A DNA stretch of 64,000 nt from Dendrolimus kikuchii. Lineage: Eukaryota; Arthropoda; Insecta; Lepidoptera; Lasiocampidae. Of the stretch, positions 32,840 to 44,027 are shown one piece after another (within the stretch, counting starts at the first letter, position 1; every line of letters begins with the position of its first letter). The notes under the pieces were generated by a model. The model was not told the DNA's origin. It ran no database searches and was given only the letters and a program-made list of their open reading frames with translations. A program made the translations under genes and the position numbers. Where the stretch lies: NCBI GenBank assembly GCA_019925095.2, contig CM034414.1:6368001-6432000 (forward strand). The letters are read 5' to 3'.

Positions 32840-33481
32840 CTTAAAAATCCGTTGCCTAGTTTCGGAAGAGTTAGCGGATATACAGACAGACGCGAAAAGC
32901 GACTTTGTATTATATATACTATGTAAAGATAAAAAACATGAAAACCGCTTAAAAATCGGTTGCCTAGTTTAGGAGGTGTTGGCGGATATACAGATAGACA
33001 GACAGGCGCGGGAGCCACATTATTTTATACAATGTAAATATAAAGAAGATGATAACCACTTAAAAATCCGTTGCCTTGTTTCGGAAGAGTTAGCGGATAT
33101 ACAAACAGACACATAGACGCGGCAAGCTAGTTTTTCTATACCTACTATGTAACATTAACGAAGATGAAAACCGCTTAAAAATCAGTTACGTAGTTTAGGA
33201 GGAGTTAGCGGATATACAGATAGACAGACCGACGCGGGAAGCGACATTACTTTATACTATGTAAATATAAAGAAGATGAAAACCGCTTAAAAATCCATTG
33301 CCTAGTTTCGAAAGAGTTAGCGGATATACAGACAGACAAACGCGAAAAGCGACTTTGTATTATACTATGTAAAGATAAGGAAGATGAAAACCGCTTAAAA
33401 CCCGTTGCCTAGTTTAGGAGATGTTAGCGGATATACAGACAGACGCGGAAAGCTAATTTTAGTATAAAATGTAAAGTTAAA
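32840..33481 (+). repeat. minisatellite, six units of 108-115 bp
   Basis: Unit starts ('cttaaaaat') fall at 32840, 32948, 33059, 33174, 33286 and 33394. Each unit has 'gttgcctagttt(c/a)gga', 'gttagcggatatacagacagac' and 'actatgtaaa(g/t)ataaagaagatgaaaaccg'. Units alternate 'tttcggaagagtt' with 'tttaggaggagtt', suggesting a two-unit higher-order repeat. Confidence 0.85.
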
Positions 33482-33708
33482 AAAGATTAAGTGAAGATTA
33501 TGTGGGGAACAAATGTCTAGGCATGCCGCCTCCGCCAGGTCCCGGTCGAAGAGGAAGGCCCAAGAAATGTTGGCTTGACGTTGCCAAGGATGACATGCGT
33601 ACTAATGGTCTTAAAACGAGGGTGCTAAAGACTGCGCGATCTGGAGTAGAAAAAGTAGGAAAGCGGACCCTGGGCATCAGAGTGAACGCTCGCATGATGA
33701 TGATGATG
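33482..33708 (+). pseudogene. LINE C-terminal fragment in the minisatellite
   Basis: Encodes GPGRRGRPKKCWLDVAKDDM and about 45 more residues; the GRPKK.W.D...DM block is typical of the C-terminus of RTE-like LINEs. It ends in an (ATG)n tail. The left and right flanks share atgtaaagttaaa (33469-33481 and 33706-33718, the first bases overlapping the tail), so it appears to have inserted into the end of the minisatellite. Confidence 0.65.
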
Positions 33709-33718
33709 TAAAGTTAAA

Positions 33719-34066
33719 GAAGACTATGATGACTCTCTGTCTTCCCCGTTATGTACGAAAAAAAAAATTAATAAAAAAAAATAGGTAATGTGTGTTTGAT
33801 TCTTGAATAAAAAACCCATTAAAATATATAACTGTCGCTTTCACCTTTCAAGAACAACTACAATATCTAAAAACCCGTTCCAACGAGCTCTATCGATTAC
33901 TTCCGCCCACTTTTATTAATTCGTTACACAAATCAAATCACTTTTCAAATATGCACGCACTTATGGTTGTCGTTTCGCAATTTTAATTTTTACGGTTTCA
34001 ATACCAAAGGTCATGGGGAACCGTATACTCGCTCCGGTCTCTTCCTATATAGTATCTGTTAATTTG
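33719..34066. other. unassigned DNA
   Basis: AT-rich, no recognisable gene. Confidence 0.35.
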
Positions 34067-36355
34067 ATTCAAAACCCACTTTTTTTTTTTTTTTTGAGGC
34101 GAGGGAAAATGCTTAGCCGATTTACACACAAACTGGGTCATTGCTAGGGGAACGACACGCGTCGGTCGGGGGCGATAACACTGCAGCAATAGTATGCTCT
34201 TGGCAGCGCTCCGTCCGCGATCGACGTCACAGAATAGTGTGGAAGACTCCGAGCGTTGCTGCACGGGCGAGCAACCCCGATACCCACTAAAAACCCCCTC
34301 CTCCCTGACGACCTTGCGCTTTGTATGTGTTGGAAAGGCTGAGATTTAGAACATAGTTACGCCCAGCCGATCCAGCGCAATAAAGTGCCTGGAGTGTGCC
34401 CTGGGAGAACACACCCCACTTCGTTGTGCGGGGGTAGAAGGTCCTTTGCTCTCCTAGCAAGCTAAAGGCCCCCCGCGGTAAACGGAACCTAACTCAGGGA
34501 GGGAAGTAATGCGCGTACCTGCCTCTCCGAGTGCCAGCTGAAGGCCGGCGACCTCGAGAAGACGCATTGGCACGCGCTGCAGGACTTCTCTCCCTGTCTC
34601 GTTCTGCGGCCTCCTTGAGTGACATTACTGTCTCGCAAAAAGTAACCGCAGCCCCCCAATTGTCGCTGCTCTGCAGCATGGCCTTGACCAAGTCGCAGAG
34701 CGAGTCGACTGGATCTACGTGCGTCTCAAGTTCGAAACGCTGCGGCGCCCATGCGGCGCACTCGACTAGCGTGTGTAACGCCGTGTCGAGCGCGCCGCAC
34801 TGGCGGCAGTCCGGGGAAGGCAAGCAGCCCACAATGCGACACAGATACTTATCGAAACATCCGTGTCCGGTAAGTATCTGTGTCGTCCTGAAGGTCAGGG
34901 TGCCGCTGGTGCGGTTGACCCATTCCGTCAGCTGTGGCCTGATTGCATCCACCGTGTAGCCGCCATAGGCCGCAGGGTTGTCGAGCTCTTGAGACCAGAC
35001 GGCGATCATGGAGGCGGTTTCCCGCTTCCTGATCGCCTCGATTTCGACCTGACAGAAGGTCAGGCCTCTAGCTAGGGTATCCTGCCGGGTGCGGCGCACC
35101 ACTGTCAGGACGTCCGCCTGGAGATGCCAGGGCGGATCGCCTGCCAGGAGGGTGGCCGCCGTCCGCGACACTGTGCGATACCCCCGTATGGTCCTCACGG
35201 CCAGAACCTGCTGCGCCCGATGCAGCAGGGTTCTGTTGTGGCGGTGAAGTGCAATGGACCAGACGGGTGCACCGTACAGTGCCATACTCCTCAGGATGCC
35301 AGAGTAAAGTTTCCGCGTCGCACCTCCCGGGCCCCCTACGTTGGGAAGCAGCCTCGAGAGTGCGCCCGCGGATTTGACGAGTTTGGGAACTAGCTGCTCA
35401 AAGTGCGCTTTGAACAGCCATTTCCCATCGAGAACTAGCCCCAGATATTTCATCTGGGGCCCTACTCTAATGGCCACCCCTTGGACCGAAACGGTCAAGT
35501 CCGCGGGGGGATTGCGAAATTTCCTATGGAACATGATGGCCTCCGTTTTCGCGGGGGAGACCCTCAAGCCCAGCCTAGCTATTCGATCTACGACAATCGC
35601 CAACCCGGCGTTGGCGACGTCCACGGATTCCGCAAATGACGCAGCGCGTGCCGTGAGTAGGGTGTCGTCCGCAAAGCAGATCAGCCCTACCCCGGGCAGG
35701 ACCGGAACCCGAAGGATCCAGTCATAACCTACGTTCCAAAGAATCGGCCCGAGGACCGACCCCTGTGGAACGCCGCACGCGACGCGTCGACGACCTAACT
35801 CGGGATTGCCGGACGGGGGGACTCCATGCGCGCGGAGCCCCTCCCTGATCGTCTCATGAGGGAGGCTGTTAAAGGCGTTCGCTATGTCTAGCGACACCGC
35901 AAGAACGACATCCTTCGCTTGGACGGCTTCGTCCGTTGACGTTCGCAGCGTCTCGAAGGCGTCCATCGTGGAGCACCTCCGCCGAAACCCGAACTGCGTT
36001 TCTGAAAGCCCCGGCTCCACAGCGTCGAGATGCTTCACGAGCCGCTCCGCCAAGATCTTTTCGAAGACCTTAGCGACCTCGTACAGCAGCACTATGGGCC
36101 TGAAGGCGGACGGATCGTTGGGAGGCCGACCTCCCTTGGGAATCAGGCACAAACGAGCCTCCTTCCATTGCGACGGGAACCGACCTGCGCGAATACAGGC
36201 TTCGAACAGTTCCCGCAGCTGGCCGCGTAGATGTTTAGCGGCCAGGAAGAGGAGTCGACCTGGAACTCCGTCGGGTCCCGGTGCCGTCTTCCTGCCCCGG
36301 AGCCGGTCCAGGGCAACGTCTAGTTCCCCCTCGGAGATGAATTCAAAACCCACTT
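34067..36355 (-). mobile_element. 5'-truncated R1-like LINE, 2.26 kb, with TSD
   Basis: The insertion spans about 34082-36340 and is flanked by a perfect 15-bp direct duplication, attcaaaacccactt, at 34067-34081 and 36341-36355. Read on the - strand it starts inside the reverse transcriptase domain, continues to the ORF end at 34494, then a 3' UTR of about 400 bp and a poly(A) tail (T-run at 34081-34096 on the + strand). The 3' UTR is the same as in the short insertions at 13146, 24604 and 38216. The endonuclease, ORF1 and 5' UTR are lost by 5' truncation. Confidence 0.9.
34494..36340 (-). CDS. R1-clade-like LINE RT and C-terminal zinc knuckle (partial)
   Basis: Uninterrupted frame of about 615 codons, the ORF2 C-terminal two thirds of a non-LTR retrotransposon that would copy element RNA into DNA at a nicked target. 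Motifs in order (residues counted from an in-frame GTG in the flank): APGPDGVP at 24-31, FRPIVLL at 84-90, the first catalytic Asp in SLDIANAF (154-161), GVPQGSVLGP (194-203), the FADD catalytic pair (227-230), YLGLVLDG (303-310), an LLPNVGG..YGAPVW block typical of the R1 clade (335-365), and a CCHC-like knuckle C516, C519, H527, C532. There is no stop or frameshift, so the copy looks young. No endonuclease is present, so it cannot be autonomous. Jockey clade is the alternative. Confidence 0.85.
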
Positions 36356-36440
36356 AAGTTAAGACAAGACAGCATGTAACAGATACACTCTACGTTAGTA
36401 TAAGTTTAGAGTTAAAATTAGAATAAATTAATATAATAAA
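36356..36440. other. short spacer
   Basis: AT-rich sequence between the LINE and mariner. Confidence 0.4.
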
Positions 36441-37480
36441 TAGGTTGGGGAAAAAGTCTTTTCACATATAGTATGTATGAACTTGTAATAAGATCTCTTT
36501 GGCTATACCATTTGTATCTGGCTGGTTTTGGTATCATTGAAAGTTTTAATTTTAAAGACAACAATTCCAAACTCAAATTAGGAAAATGTGTGATTTTCAT
36601 TTGTTTTTCTTATTGTTAAAATGAGTGAATCTAATGAAGAAATTCGATACATTTTAAAATTTTCCTACAAAAAAGGTAAAAATGCAACACAAGCCGCGAA
36701 AAAATTTGTGATGTTTATGGACCTAATGCATACTGCATGTGAGAGTAGCGCAAATTTGGTTTAAGCGTTTTCAATCCGGAAATTTTGATATCAAAGATGC
36801 ACGTGGCTCTGGTCGCCATGTTACGGACAAAATTGATGCAATTTTTGAAAAAGTGGAGCAAGATCGGCATATTAGTAGTTACGATGTAGCTGGAGAACTG
36901 GGAATTGACCACAAAACCGTTTTGGCGCATTTGAAAAAAGCTGGGTACACAAAAAAGCTCCATATTTGGGTGCCTCATGAGCTCACTGAAAGAAACCTAA
37001 TGAACCGTGTACTCATTTGTGATTCTTTATTACGACGTAATGAAACCGAACCATTTTTGAAGAAGCTGATAACTGGTGATGAAAAGTGGATCACGTACGA
37101 CAAGAACATGCGAAAAAGATCGTGGTCAAAGGTCGGTCAGGCTTCACAGACTGTGGCGAAACCAGGGTTAACTCGCAACAAGGTGATGCTGTGTGTATGG
37201 TGGGATTGGAAGAGCATTATTCATTACAAGCTGTTACCGCCAGGCAGGACCATCGATTCTGAACTGTACTGCAAACAACTGATGAGATTAAAGCAAAAAG
37301 TTGAGAGAAAGCGGCCGGAATTAATCAACAGAAGGGGCGTGGTTTTTGACCATGATAACGCTAGACCTCACACATCTTTAGCCACTCAGCAAAAATTAGG
37401 AGAGTTTGGCTAGGAGGTGTTAATGCATCCGCCGTATAGTCCTGACCTTGCACCTTCAGATTTTCACCTGTTTCGATTAA
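36441..37480 (+). mobile_element. mariner DNA transposon, 3'-truncated
   Basis: Begins with TA and a mariner-type terminal repeat 'ggttggggaaaaagtcttttc' at 36443. The transposase region follows at 36621. Homology ends near 37480 without the last part of the transposase and without a matching right terminal repeat, so the 3' end is lost. Confidence 0.85.
36621..37480 (+). pseudogene. mariner transposase pseudogene (DD34D type)
   Basis: Mariner transposase cuts and pastes its own element at TA sites. The reading starts MSESNEEIRYILKFSYKKGK. Lesions: a 1-base loss in the A-run near 36700 shifts the frame; the frame is recovered by about 36739 (VRVAQIWFKRFQSGNFDIKD) after an out-of-register stretch; a Trp codon has become TAG at 37411. 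The helix-turn-helix region (GIDHKTVLAHLKKAGY), WVPHELTERN and ITGDEKWITYD (first Asp) and HDNARPHT (second Asp) are visible, and YSPDLAPSDFHLF (third Asp) lies beyond the TAG. After that the sequence diverges. Several lesions plus truncation make it inactive. Confidence 0.9.
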
Positions 37481-37629
37481 TAAGATTATAATTCAAAATA
37501 TTTCAATTGTATTTAGACGGTATTCACTACATTTTATTTTCGTGTTGGCAGACGCGATATTTTTTTTTACTGTTTTCGATTTATTTGATTATTAAACATG
37601 TAAAACTTTTAAATATAATATTTTATATA
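37481..37629. other. unassigned AT-rich DNA
   Basis: Nothing recognisable. Confidence 0.35.
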
Positions 37630-37942
37630 ATATCTATACATATAATAAAACTGTAGAGGTCGAATTTCTGTACAATGAATAAAAATGCTAAAAACCGAGT
37701 CAGGGGGATGTAAGAAGTGAAATAGAACTAATTTAGCCTTTTTTTAAAATTTTTTGTTTCTCTGTTTGTCTGTTTGTATGGGCTAATCTCCGAAAGGACT
37801 GGACCAATTTAAATGAAATTTTGTATGGTGGTAGCTTATATCCCTGGTCAATATATAGGATACTTTTGATCCCGAAAAATTAAAGAGATCCCGTGGGATA
37901 GTTAAATAACTATTCCACGCGGATGTCGAGGGCAGAAGCTAG
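37630..37942 (+). repeat. CTAG-ended repeat (Helitron-like?)
   Basis: 'gtagaggtcgaatttctgtac', 'gggctaatctccgaaaggactggacc', 'aaatgaaattttgtatgg', 'ccacgcggatgtcgagggcagaagctag' then T. The last motif is the common lepidopteran 'cgcgggcagaagctag' type end. Confidence 0.5.
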
Positions 37943-38129
37943 TTTTATATAAAATATTATCTAACGTTTCCAAACAATAATGTAATAAATTCTTGTCGTT
38001 CATATTTAATTAAAATGGTTTATTAATGGCTTCAATCCGCTATCGTTGTGCCAATTTGCGAAGTTTCTTATACTGTAAAATCGTTGGAGGCATGGCTAGG
38101 AGTTCTAAAAATGGTTATCCAATGTGTAG

Positions 38130-38670
38130 AGTCAGTGTATATATTGGATATAAGTAATGAATAAACTCAAAAATTACTAGACCGATTTCAAAAATTCTTT
38201 AACCATTCGAATGCTTTTTTTTTATTTTAAGGCGGGGGAAATGCTATTTACACACAATACTGGGTCCTTTGCAAGGGATTAGACCATAGTTGATCATGGA
38301 GGATTTACCCTTTAATAAGGGGCAATCCAAACAGTAATCAAGCCAGCTTGTGTGGAGACTCAGAGAAGTTGCACGGGCAACAACCACTACCCACTAAAAC
38401 CACCCTCCTCCCATGTGCCCCGCGCTTTTTATGTAGGAAAGGCTGAGACTTAGAACGTAGTTACGCCCAGTCCGATCCAGCGCAAAAAGTGCCTGAATGT
38501 GCCCCGGGAATCAGAACACATTCACTTCGTCAGCAGGGGTGATGAATCATTTGCTCCCTTGATAGCTAAAGGCCTCCCAACCATTCGAATGCTACATTAT
38601 CCCTGATTAATATAGACTATATAACAATTAGGGATGCCTACTAAAACTTCAATAATATAACTCATCAATC
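38130..38670 (+). repeat. Rep-H copy split by an R1-like insertion
   Basis: 38130-38215 ('aatgaataaactcaaaaattactagaccg..ttctttaaccattcgaatgct') continues at 38594 ('acattatccctgattaatatagac..aggga..cctactaaaacttcaataat'). The uninterrupted arrangement is visible at 48140-48383. Confidence 0.65.
38216..38578 (-). mobile_element. R1-like LINE 3' insertion, 363 bp
   Basis: Flanked by the 15-bp duplication aaccattcgaatgct at 38201-38215 and 38579-38593. On the + strand it starts with a T-run (the poly(A) tail) and contains 'tttgcaagggattagaccatag', 'ccaccctcctcccatgtgccccgcg', 'acgtagttacgcccag', the reverse complement of the 3' UTR of 13146-13621. Confidence 0.85.
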
Positions 38671-38674
38671 TAAA

Positions 38675-38844
38675 CAAAATACTTGACGCTAGAATCGGGT
38701 TCTATAATTTTGATGAAATTTTATGTGTGTTTGTGTGGGTCCCGGGGTTGTTTAGATTCACAATTAGACCCGGCAGAGGACGCTGGAATCGGGTTCTAGA
38801 ATTTTATTTTTTCAGGGCAGGACAACATCTGCCGAGACCGCTAG
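38675..38844 (+). repeat. Rep-C (CTAG-ended) copy
   Basis: 'gtgtgtttgtgtgggtcccggggttgtttagattcacaattagacccgg', then 'ggacaacatctgccgagaccgctag' before T. Confidence 0.55.
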
Positions 38845-39077
38845 TATTCTATATAACACAAAAATAGATGGTACGTACAATGGAAATTGCATTTAGTTAT
38901 TAAAAAAAAAGCAAAAAATGTTCTAAAATGAAAGCGAAGGAGGAAAGTCGTTTGAGAGTCAGCCCTTTGTATCTGTTCTTTGGAGTGGTATTAGTTTGTT
39001 ACACTTTACACCAATACTTGTCTCCAATTTAGCTGTCCTACCTTTACTTGTCTCATGCCATCCTTTTTTATATTTTA
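38845..39077. other. unassigned DNA
   Basis: No recognisable feature. Confidence 0.35.
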
Positions 39078-39545
39078 CTAGCGAGCCTAAACCCGATGTC
39101 AGCGCTACACCTACTGAATCCAATTGTGAATCTAAACCATAAGTCCCCAAAGTGATTCATATAGCCCCTGGGGGTCAATGAAAACAAAATTTAGGGGTCC
39201 GTAAGCTGCAAATAGGGTTCGACAATAGTAAATTACACTTAATCAAGGCATGACGAAAATTAAAAAAAATATTTACACTACGAATACTTCTACGTTTTTT
39301 TAAGTCGGTTAAAACATATTTAATATCGATTGATTGAATAAAAATCAATATTCAAAATATAGGGGTCTACCCAATACAGTAAAGATTGGTAAGGGATCTA
39401 CGAGACAAAAAAATTTGGGAACCATTGATCTAAACCATCCCGGGACCCACTCAAACACGCACAAAAAAATATTCAAATCGGTTTAGCCGTTTTTGAGTTT
39501 TAGCGAAACTAAAAAACTGCAATTGATTTCATATAATATATAAGA
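39078..39545 (-). repeat. Rep-C copy split by a hAT-like insertion
   Basis: Left part 39078-39137 ('ctagcgagcctaaacccgatgtcagcg..aattgtgaatctaaac'), right part 39428-39545 ('atctaaaccatcccgggacccactcaaacacgcac..ggtttagccgttttt'). The whole reads as the reverse complement of 38675-38844 and relatives once the insertion is removed. Confidence 0.6.
39138..39427. mobile_element. hAT-like non-autonomous transposon
   Basis: 290 bp, non-coding. Ends are CATAAGTCCCCAAA and, inverted, CAATGGTTCCCAAA, resembling hAT termini of the CAGTGGTTCCCAAAC type. It is flanked by an 8-bp duplication, atctaaac at 39130-39137 and 39428-39435, the length expected for hAT. It sits inside Rep-C. Confidence 0.7.
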
Positions 39546-41422
39546 AGGAAACGATATATATATACATCTGAATTCGACATTTAATTTAGATTTGATTTCT
39601 CACTTAGTATTTATGTTATTTGAAAATATGATTCATCGTATTCATAAACACAACCGATAGATTGCATTTATAATAATGATGGCCTAGATAGATCTAACAT
39701 AACATCCACCGATGAATTAATTTGCAAAGTACAGTTACTAATTAATTACATCCTTGATTTAACGTCCAACGGGTTTTAATAAGAACAGGGTTGTAAAAGC
39801 TACAGTATTGCAATTTTTCAATAACATTTTCCTGGTAGCACGAATAGTGTCCGTCGCTCCCTGATATCCAGATAAGTACTAACTTACATCGTTATGGGGA
39901 TACTCTACGCGTATTAGTGGTTTTACTAAAGCTGCGGAGAATCCAAAATGGTATTTTCTTTTTTTATTGCCTGAACCGGGCACAAATGCAGCCAATGACG
40001 ACCCACGGAAAGTGGTTCAATGATGGACGTATGGTTCAACATACAATGTACTACTCTGTGGTGGTTCACAGATTACTTATACTAGAAAAGTTGTTACTGT
40101 TGCCTCGTTTTCTGTAGAAGTTCGCAACACCGGAGGTGACGCAAACGCGTTACCAGTCAGTACTGTATTAACAAAAGTTTTAGTGAAATATGACTTTCGA
40201 GCTACTTACTCACAGGCTAATAAGAATTAAGACAGCCCCAAAAACTAATATTACTTTGGTTGCCGTCGTTATTTGATATTATCTGTGCATATTATCTAAG
40301 TGTCAAATGTAATGAAGTGTCATTGTATGAACCCCGAATAAAAGTACATTTCATGCGTTTTATTAGCAGTCAGTCAAAAAATAATATTAAATAATTATTG
40401 AGCTAAGACCAGGCGTTTACTACTATTATAATTGATGAAATTCCTATTATATATACTTGGATTGAAAGTTTCACGTACCAGGCCAGAAATTTAAAATAAT
40501 TATACATCGGCTCAATCGGGCTCAACAATGACGGTGACAATTTTGAACTGTCATTGTCACTAAAATTCAAAACAAAATCTGCAAAATCAAAATGCTTGAA
40601 TTGTTTTAATATTTTAAATTAATTATTGAAAATTATAACAGCAATGAATTAAAAAATATAAATCAACTTCGGTAACATTAAAGTGTAAAATTATTTTTGC
40701 TATAAAAGTAAGTTTACCTAATGCATTTTATTTCATTTTAATAACATTACATAAAGGTTATGTTTATATTTAGTTTTTCACGCGCTGTTGCAGCGTTTAC
40801 ACATTTTTTTTAATAACCTAATCTTTGTACTGCAATAAATATCAGCTCAAAATTGTAGGTACATATTTTTACACTCGAACACTATTTCTTAAATATAACC
40901 TAACAGGTACTCGCCTCATGGTTACCTGACCTCGCGTGACGCCAATTTTCGTGCTAGCTATTACCTATTAGTAATAGATGATTACGCAATAGACGCCTTT
41001 TCATTCGAAATTGTGCATTACGCGATCTTCTACAGCTAATTTGGAGTGGTTATATAGTATTGTGCATAAAGTAACTAAAAATACATAAACATGGGATGTT
41101 TGCCCCGTCATTTAGTACTTCAAAAAAGTGAAATTATGGCCAATATTTTGCATTCTATATTATATATAAAAAGAGGTTAAATTTTGTATTAGAGTTTATT
41201 ACTTCTTTAGCTACTACTGTGTAATTAGGACCAATTTTAGAACTCTGAAAGGTAAGCTAAAAGATCTAAAACAGAGACGAGAGACAAACATTAAATTTCT
41301 TTGAAGGCAGGAACACATTGGCACCATCCCTGGTAGCACAAAGATCTCCCTTCCTTTGTCACTCTCGCTAGACCTCCATATGTATGCTGGATGAAAACTT
41401 TTTTGAGGGTTAAGCTTGCCTT
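39546..41422. other. unassigned DNA
   Basis: No supported gene. 39950-40180 has weak SINE-A-like phrases. A small inverted pair, 'gacaattttgaactgtcattgtc', lies near 40529-40560. Confidence 0.3.
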
Positions 41423-41675
41423 TGTACAGTCAGCGTCTTATAGAAAGAAGCAGCCAAGATGATCAAATAGATAAGAACATCGAAAGTGATCATTAGTATC
41501 GGTACAACCATTGTCGTCTAATAGATCGAATCACCCGTCTTGACCAAATACATCAGTACACCGACAACGCCAAATACATGAGTACAACCATCTCGCCAAA
41601 ACAAAGAGACACACTAGAAAAATGAACTCTATTCTAAATGTGATTAGTGTCAAATCGAGATGATTTCATACTAAA
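41423..41675 (+). repeat. left 253-bp inverted arm
   Basis: Starts 'tgtacagtcagcgtcttatag' and ends 'gagatgatttcatactaaa'. Contains two 'ccaaatacat(c/g)agtaca' motifs. Paired with 44388-44640. Confidence 0.9.
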
Positions 41676-42639
41676 TCGAAACTCCAATAGTATTATTACT
41701 GTTATAAAAATCTTTTTCATTTTTATAACGTAACTAGTATTTGCCTTCGACTTCATTTTCATTACTTAGATAGCAAAGATTAAAGTTATTTTATCAATAT
41801 GTAAAATTGAATAAATATTTAATATGACAATACATGAATCCTGGATATATTCATAAACTCCCGATATTTGTAATTTACTAAAGACTTATTCAACTACAGA
41901 TGTTTCTTCACTAAGGATTTCTAATAATTACAGACAGTGTCTTGTGATTTGCGAACATTGCGTCAAAGTTGATCTAGTGGTTTGGAAGTGGAAGGAAATC
42001 CCGGGAAATCTCAAGAGTCCCAATATGGTCATGTATAAAAATGTCATAAAGTATTAAACTATGCTGTAATAAGAGTAACACGAATAGTTTTCATGCTATA
42101 TCTAGGCGCATTATTCCCAAGAAAATTTTGGAACTTTCCGTCACTAAAGTATAGGAGTAAAAACATGAAAAAGTGAATCCGGTTTCCTGAAAAATTACAC
42201 TAGAATTCCATGATATTAGCTTTTTCAGCATTTAAGTAAAAAATGTCTGTATAATAGTGAAAACCTCATAGAAATTAACATATTTATGAAAAAAAAAACA
42301 TTAATTGTTTCAATTTTCCATCAATCAAACAATTGGATCCCAATTGGTTTTTTTAATAGCTTCAATGTACAGACAAAGCTATTTTACAATATTAACTTAA
42401 TTTTAACATTTCATTTGACATAATACACTATGTATATGTGAGTATATTTTCTATGTATATGTGAGTTTGTTGAAATATCTACTAAAGAGTAGTAAATAAG
42501 AAATTTAGAATTCGAGATAAACCTTTTTTTATCAGCAATGAATAATAGATGTTTCTTGGATACTATTTTAATGTCTAATACGTATATGAATTCTCATGAT
42601 CTATACTGAGATCATACTATACATATATATAATATACCC

Positions 42640-43395
42640 CAGTCATTGAAAAAAGCTTAATCTAAAGTTCTGGTGAAATCGTATCGGAATCAGCCAATTT
42701 TTATGCAGTATAACGACTTTAAACCACTCCAAGGAAGTTTTCGCGGGGTTCCCGGAATATAAACTAACAAAGCATTCGGAAAAGAACGTAAACCATCGTT
42801 TTAGTATCAATTGAATCTGAATCAACTAATTGTTATGCAAATAAATAATTTATACTTTTTCTATTTTTACTTATTTGAAAAAGAAAGTGCATTGTGTTTT
42901 AGTATAAGCTAATTTATATGCATACTAACCACTAGAAACCACCCTCGGGAAAATTTCCGTGAGATGCCCAGGACACAAAGTATTGCTGTATTTAAAAAAT
43001 AATGTATCGTGTCTAAAATCGTATAAGAATAAATAAACTAATTTGTAAGCGTCCTAACAACTTTAACCAGCTCCTGAGAAAATTCGCGGGATCCCCAGGA
43101 TAAAAAGTATCACAGATTTAATTTCAGAAAATTTGCTATCAATGAGTAAAAACATCGCATCGAAATAAGAAAGCTTTTTTTTATTCTGGCCTCTTTAAAC
43201 CGTTCCCGGAAAATTTCCCGTGCGATTCCGGAATAAAAGGTAGCGCAGAATTTAAGTGTGAGAATTTGCTCACGATCAGCGAAAATCGAATCGCAATCGG
43301 CCTAGTAGTTTTTACGTAATCCCGAACAAACAGAAAAACCGACTAACAGACAAGAAATCTAAAAAAAATCATCGTGTCTCCATCGTTTATATAGT
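42640..43395 (+). repeat. Rep-K, about four tandem-like units
   Basis: Four spaced copies of a 'ccgttcccggaaaatttcccgtgcgattcc' type motif at about 42724, 42939, 43070 and 43200, each followed by 'ggaataaaa.gtatcgcag'-like sequence; the last runs into 'tttttacgtaatcccgaacaaacag'. Same family as 355-600 and 52200-52560. Confidence 0.5.
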
Positions 43396-43930
43396 CTATT
43401 CCAATTGTGTTTTTTTTTTAATAACTTCAATGTAGAGAGACGACATATTTAGCATATTATAATATTATAGACTATCGTCTGCCCGCGAAACTTCCTTCGC
43501 GTTTCCATGATGATGATACATTTGATAGTCAAGTATGTTTGAACAGTTCTTTATGGTGGTTAAAGAAGCGTTCAAACTTACTCTAACTCTCTATGAATAA
43601 GACAGTTAGTATTTAGTAAAAACGAAAGCAAAGCTGAAAAGCAGTGTCATCAAGTATTAAAGAATGTAAACAAAAGTATGAAAAACCTGATTTAATTAAG
43701 AGAACTGAAATATCTGGTTAGAAACAGGAACTTGAGACTATTTATAAAATTTGTAGGTTAATAATATATCTTTAGTTAGCTGGGCTCGCCTAATATCTCT
43801 GTTCCATCTGAAATTATATTATAGTTAGGTACTCTGGCCAAATGCAACTTAGTTATAAAGTTAAAATGAACGCTGTTATTAATTGGCTATATTAGAGTAT
43901 ATATGTCATGGTTAAATTGTACAGACCGTT

Positions 43931-44027
43931 AGATTATAATCTATCTCGAGAGCTATTGAAATATTGTGAACCGGAACAAACTGCTTACAATTTAACGCAT
44001 TATTTCCCGATAGATTATAATCTATCG
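43931..44027. repeat. paired palindromes
   Basis: A perfect 20-bp palindrome CGATAGATTATAATCTATCG (44008-44027) and a 12-bp perfect core AGATTATAATCT (43931-43942) 81 bp away. 'gttaaattgta' upstream and 'ttacaatttaac' between them form a further inverted pair. Confidence 0.7.

Noticed and set aside
32806..33018. Short - strand frame across the minisatellite
   Set aside because: Its two 'SVYP.T.PKLGN' blocks are simply successive minisatellite units.
32840..33480. CRISPR-like array
   Set aside because: The 108-115 bp units are repetitive along their whole length with no unique spacers, and the genome is eukaryotic.
34531..36357. Several + strand frames of 66-157 codons
   Set aside because: They are antisense shadows of the GC-rich R1-like LINE reading frame on the - strand.
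36739..37413. Functional mariner transposase
   Set aside because: Frame lesions upstream, a nonsense codon and loss of the 3' end show it is a pseudogene.
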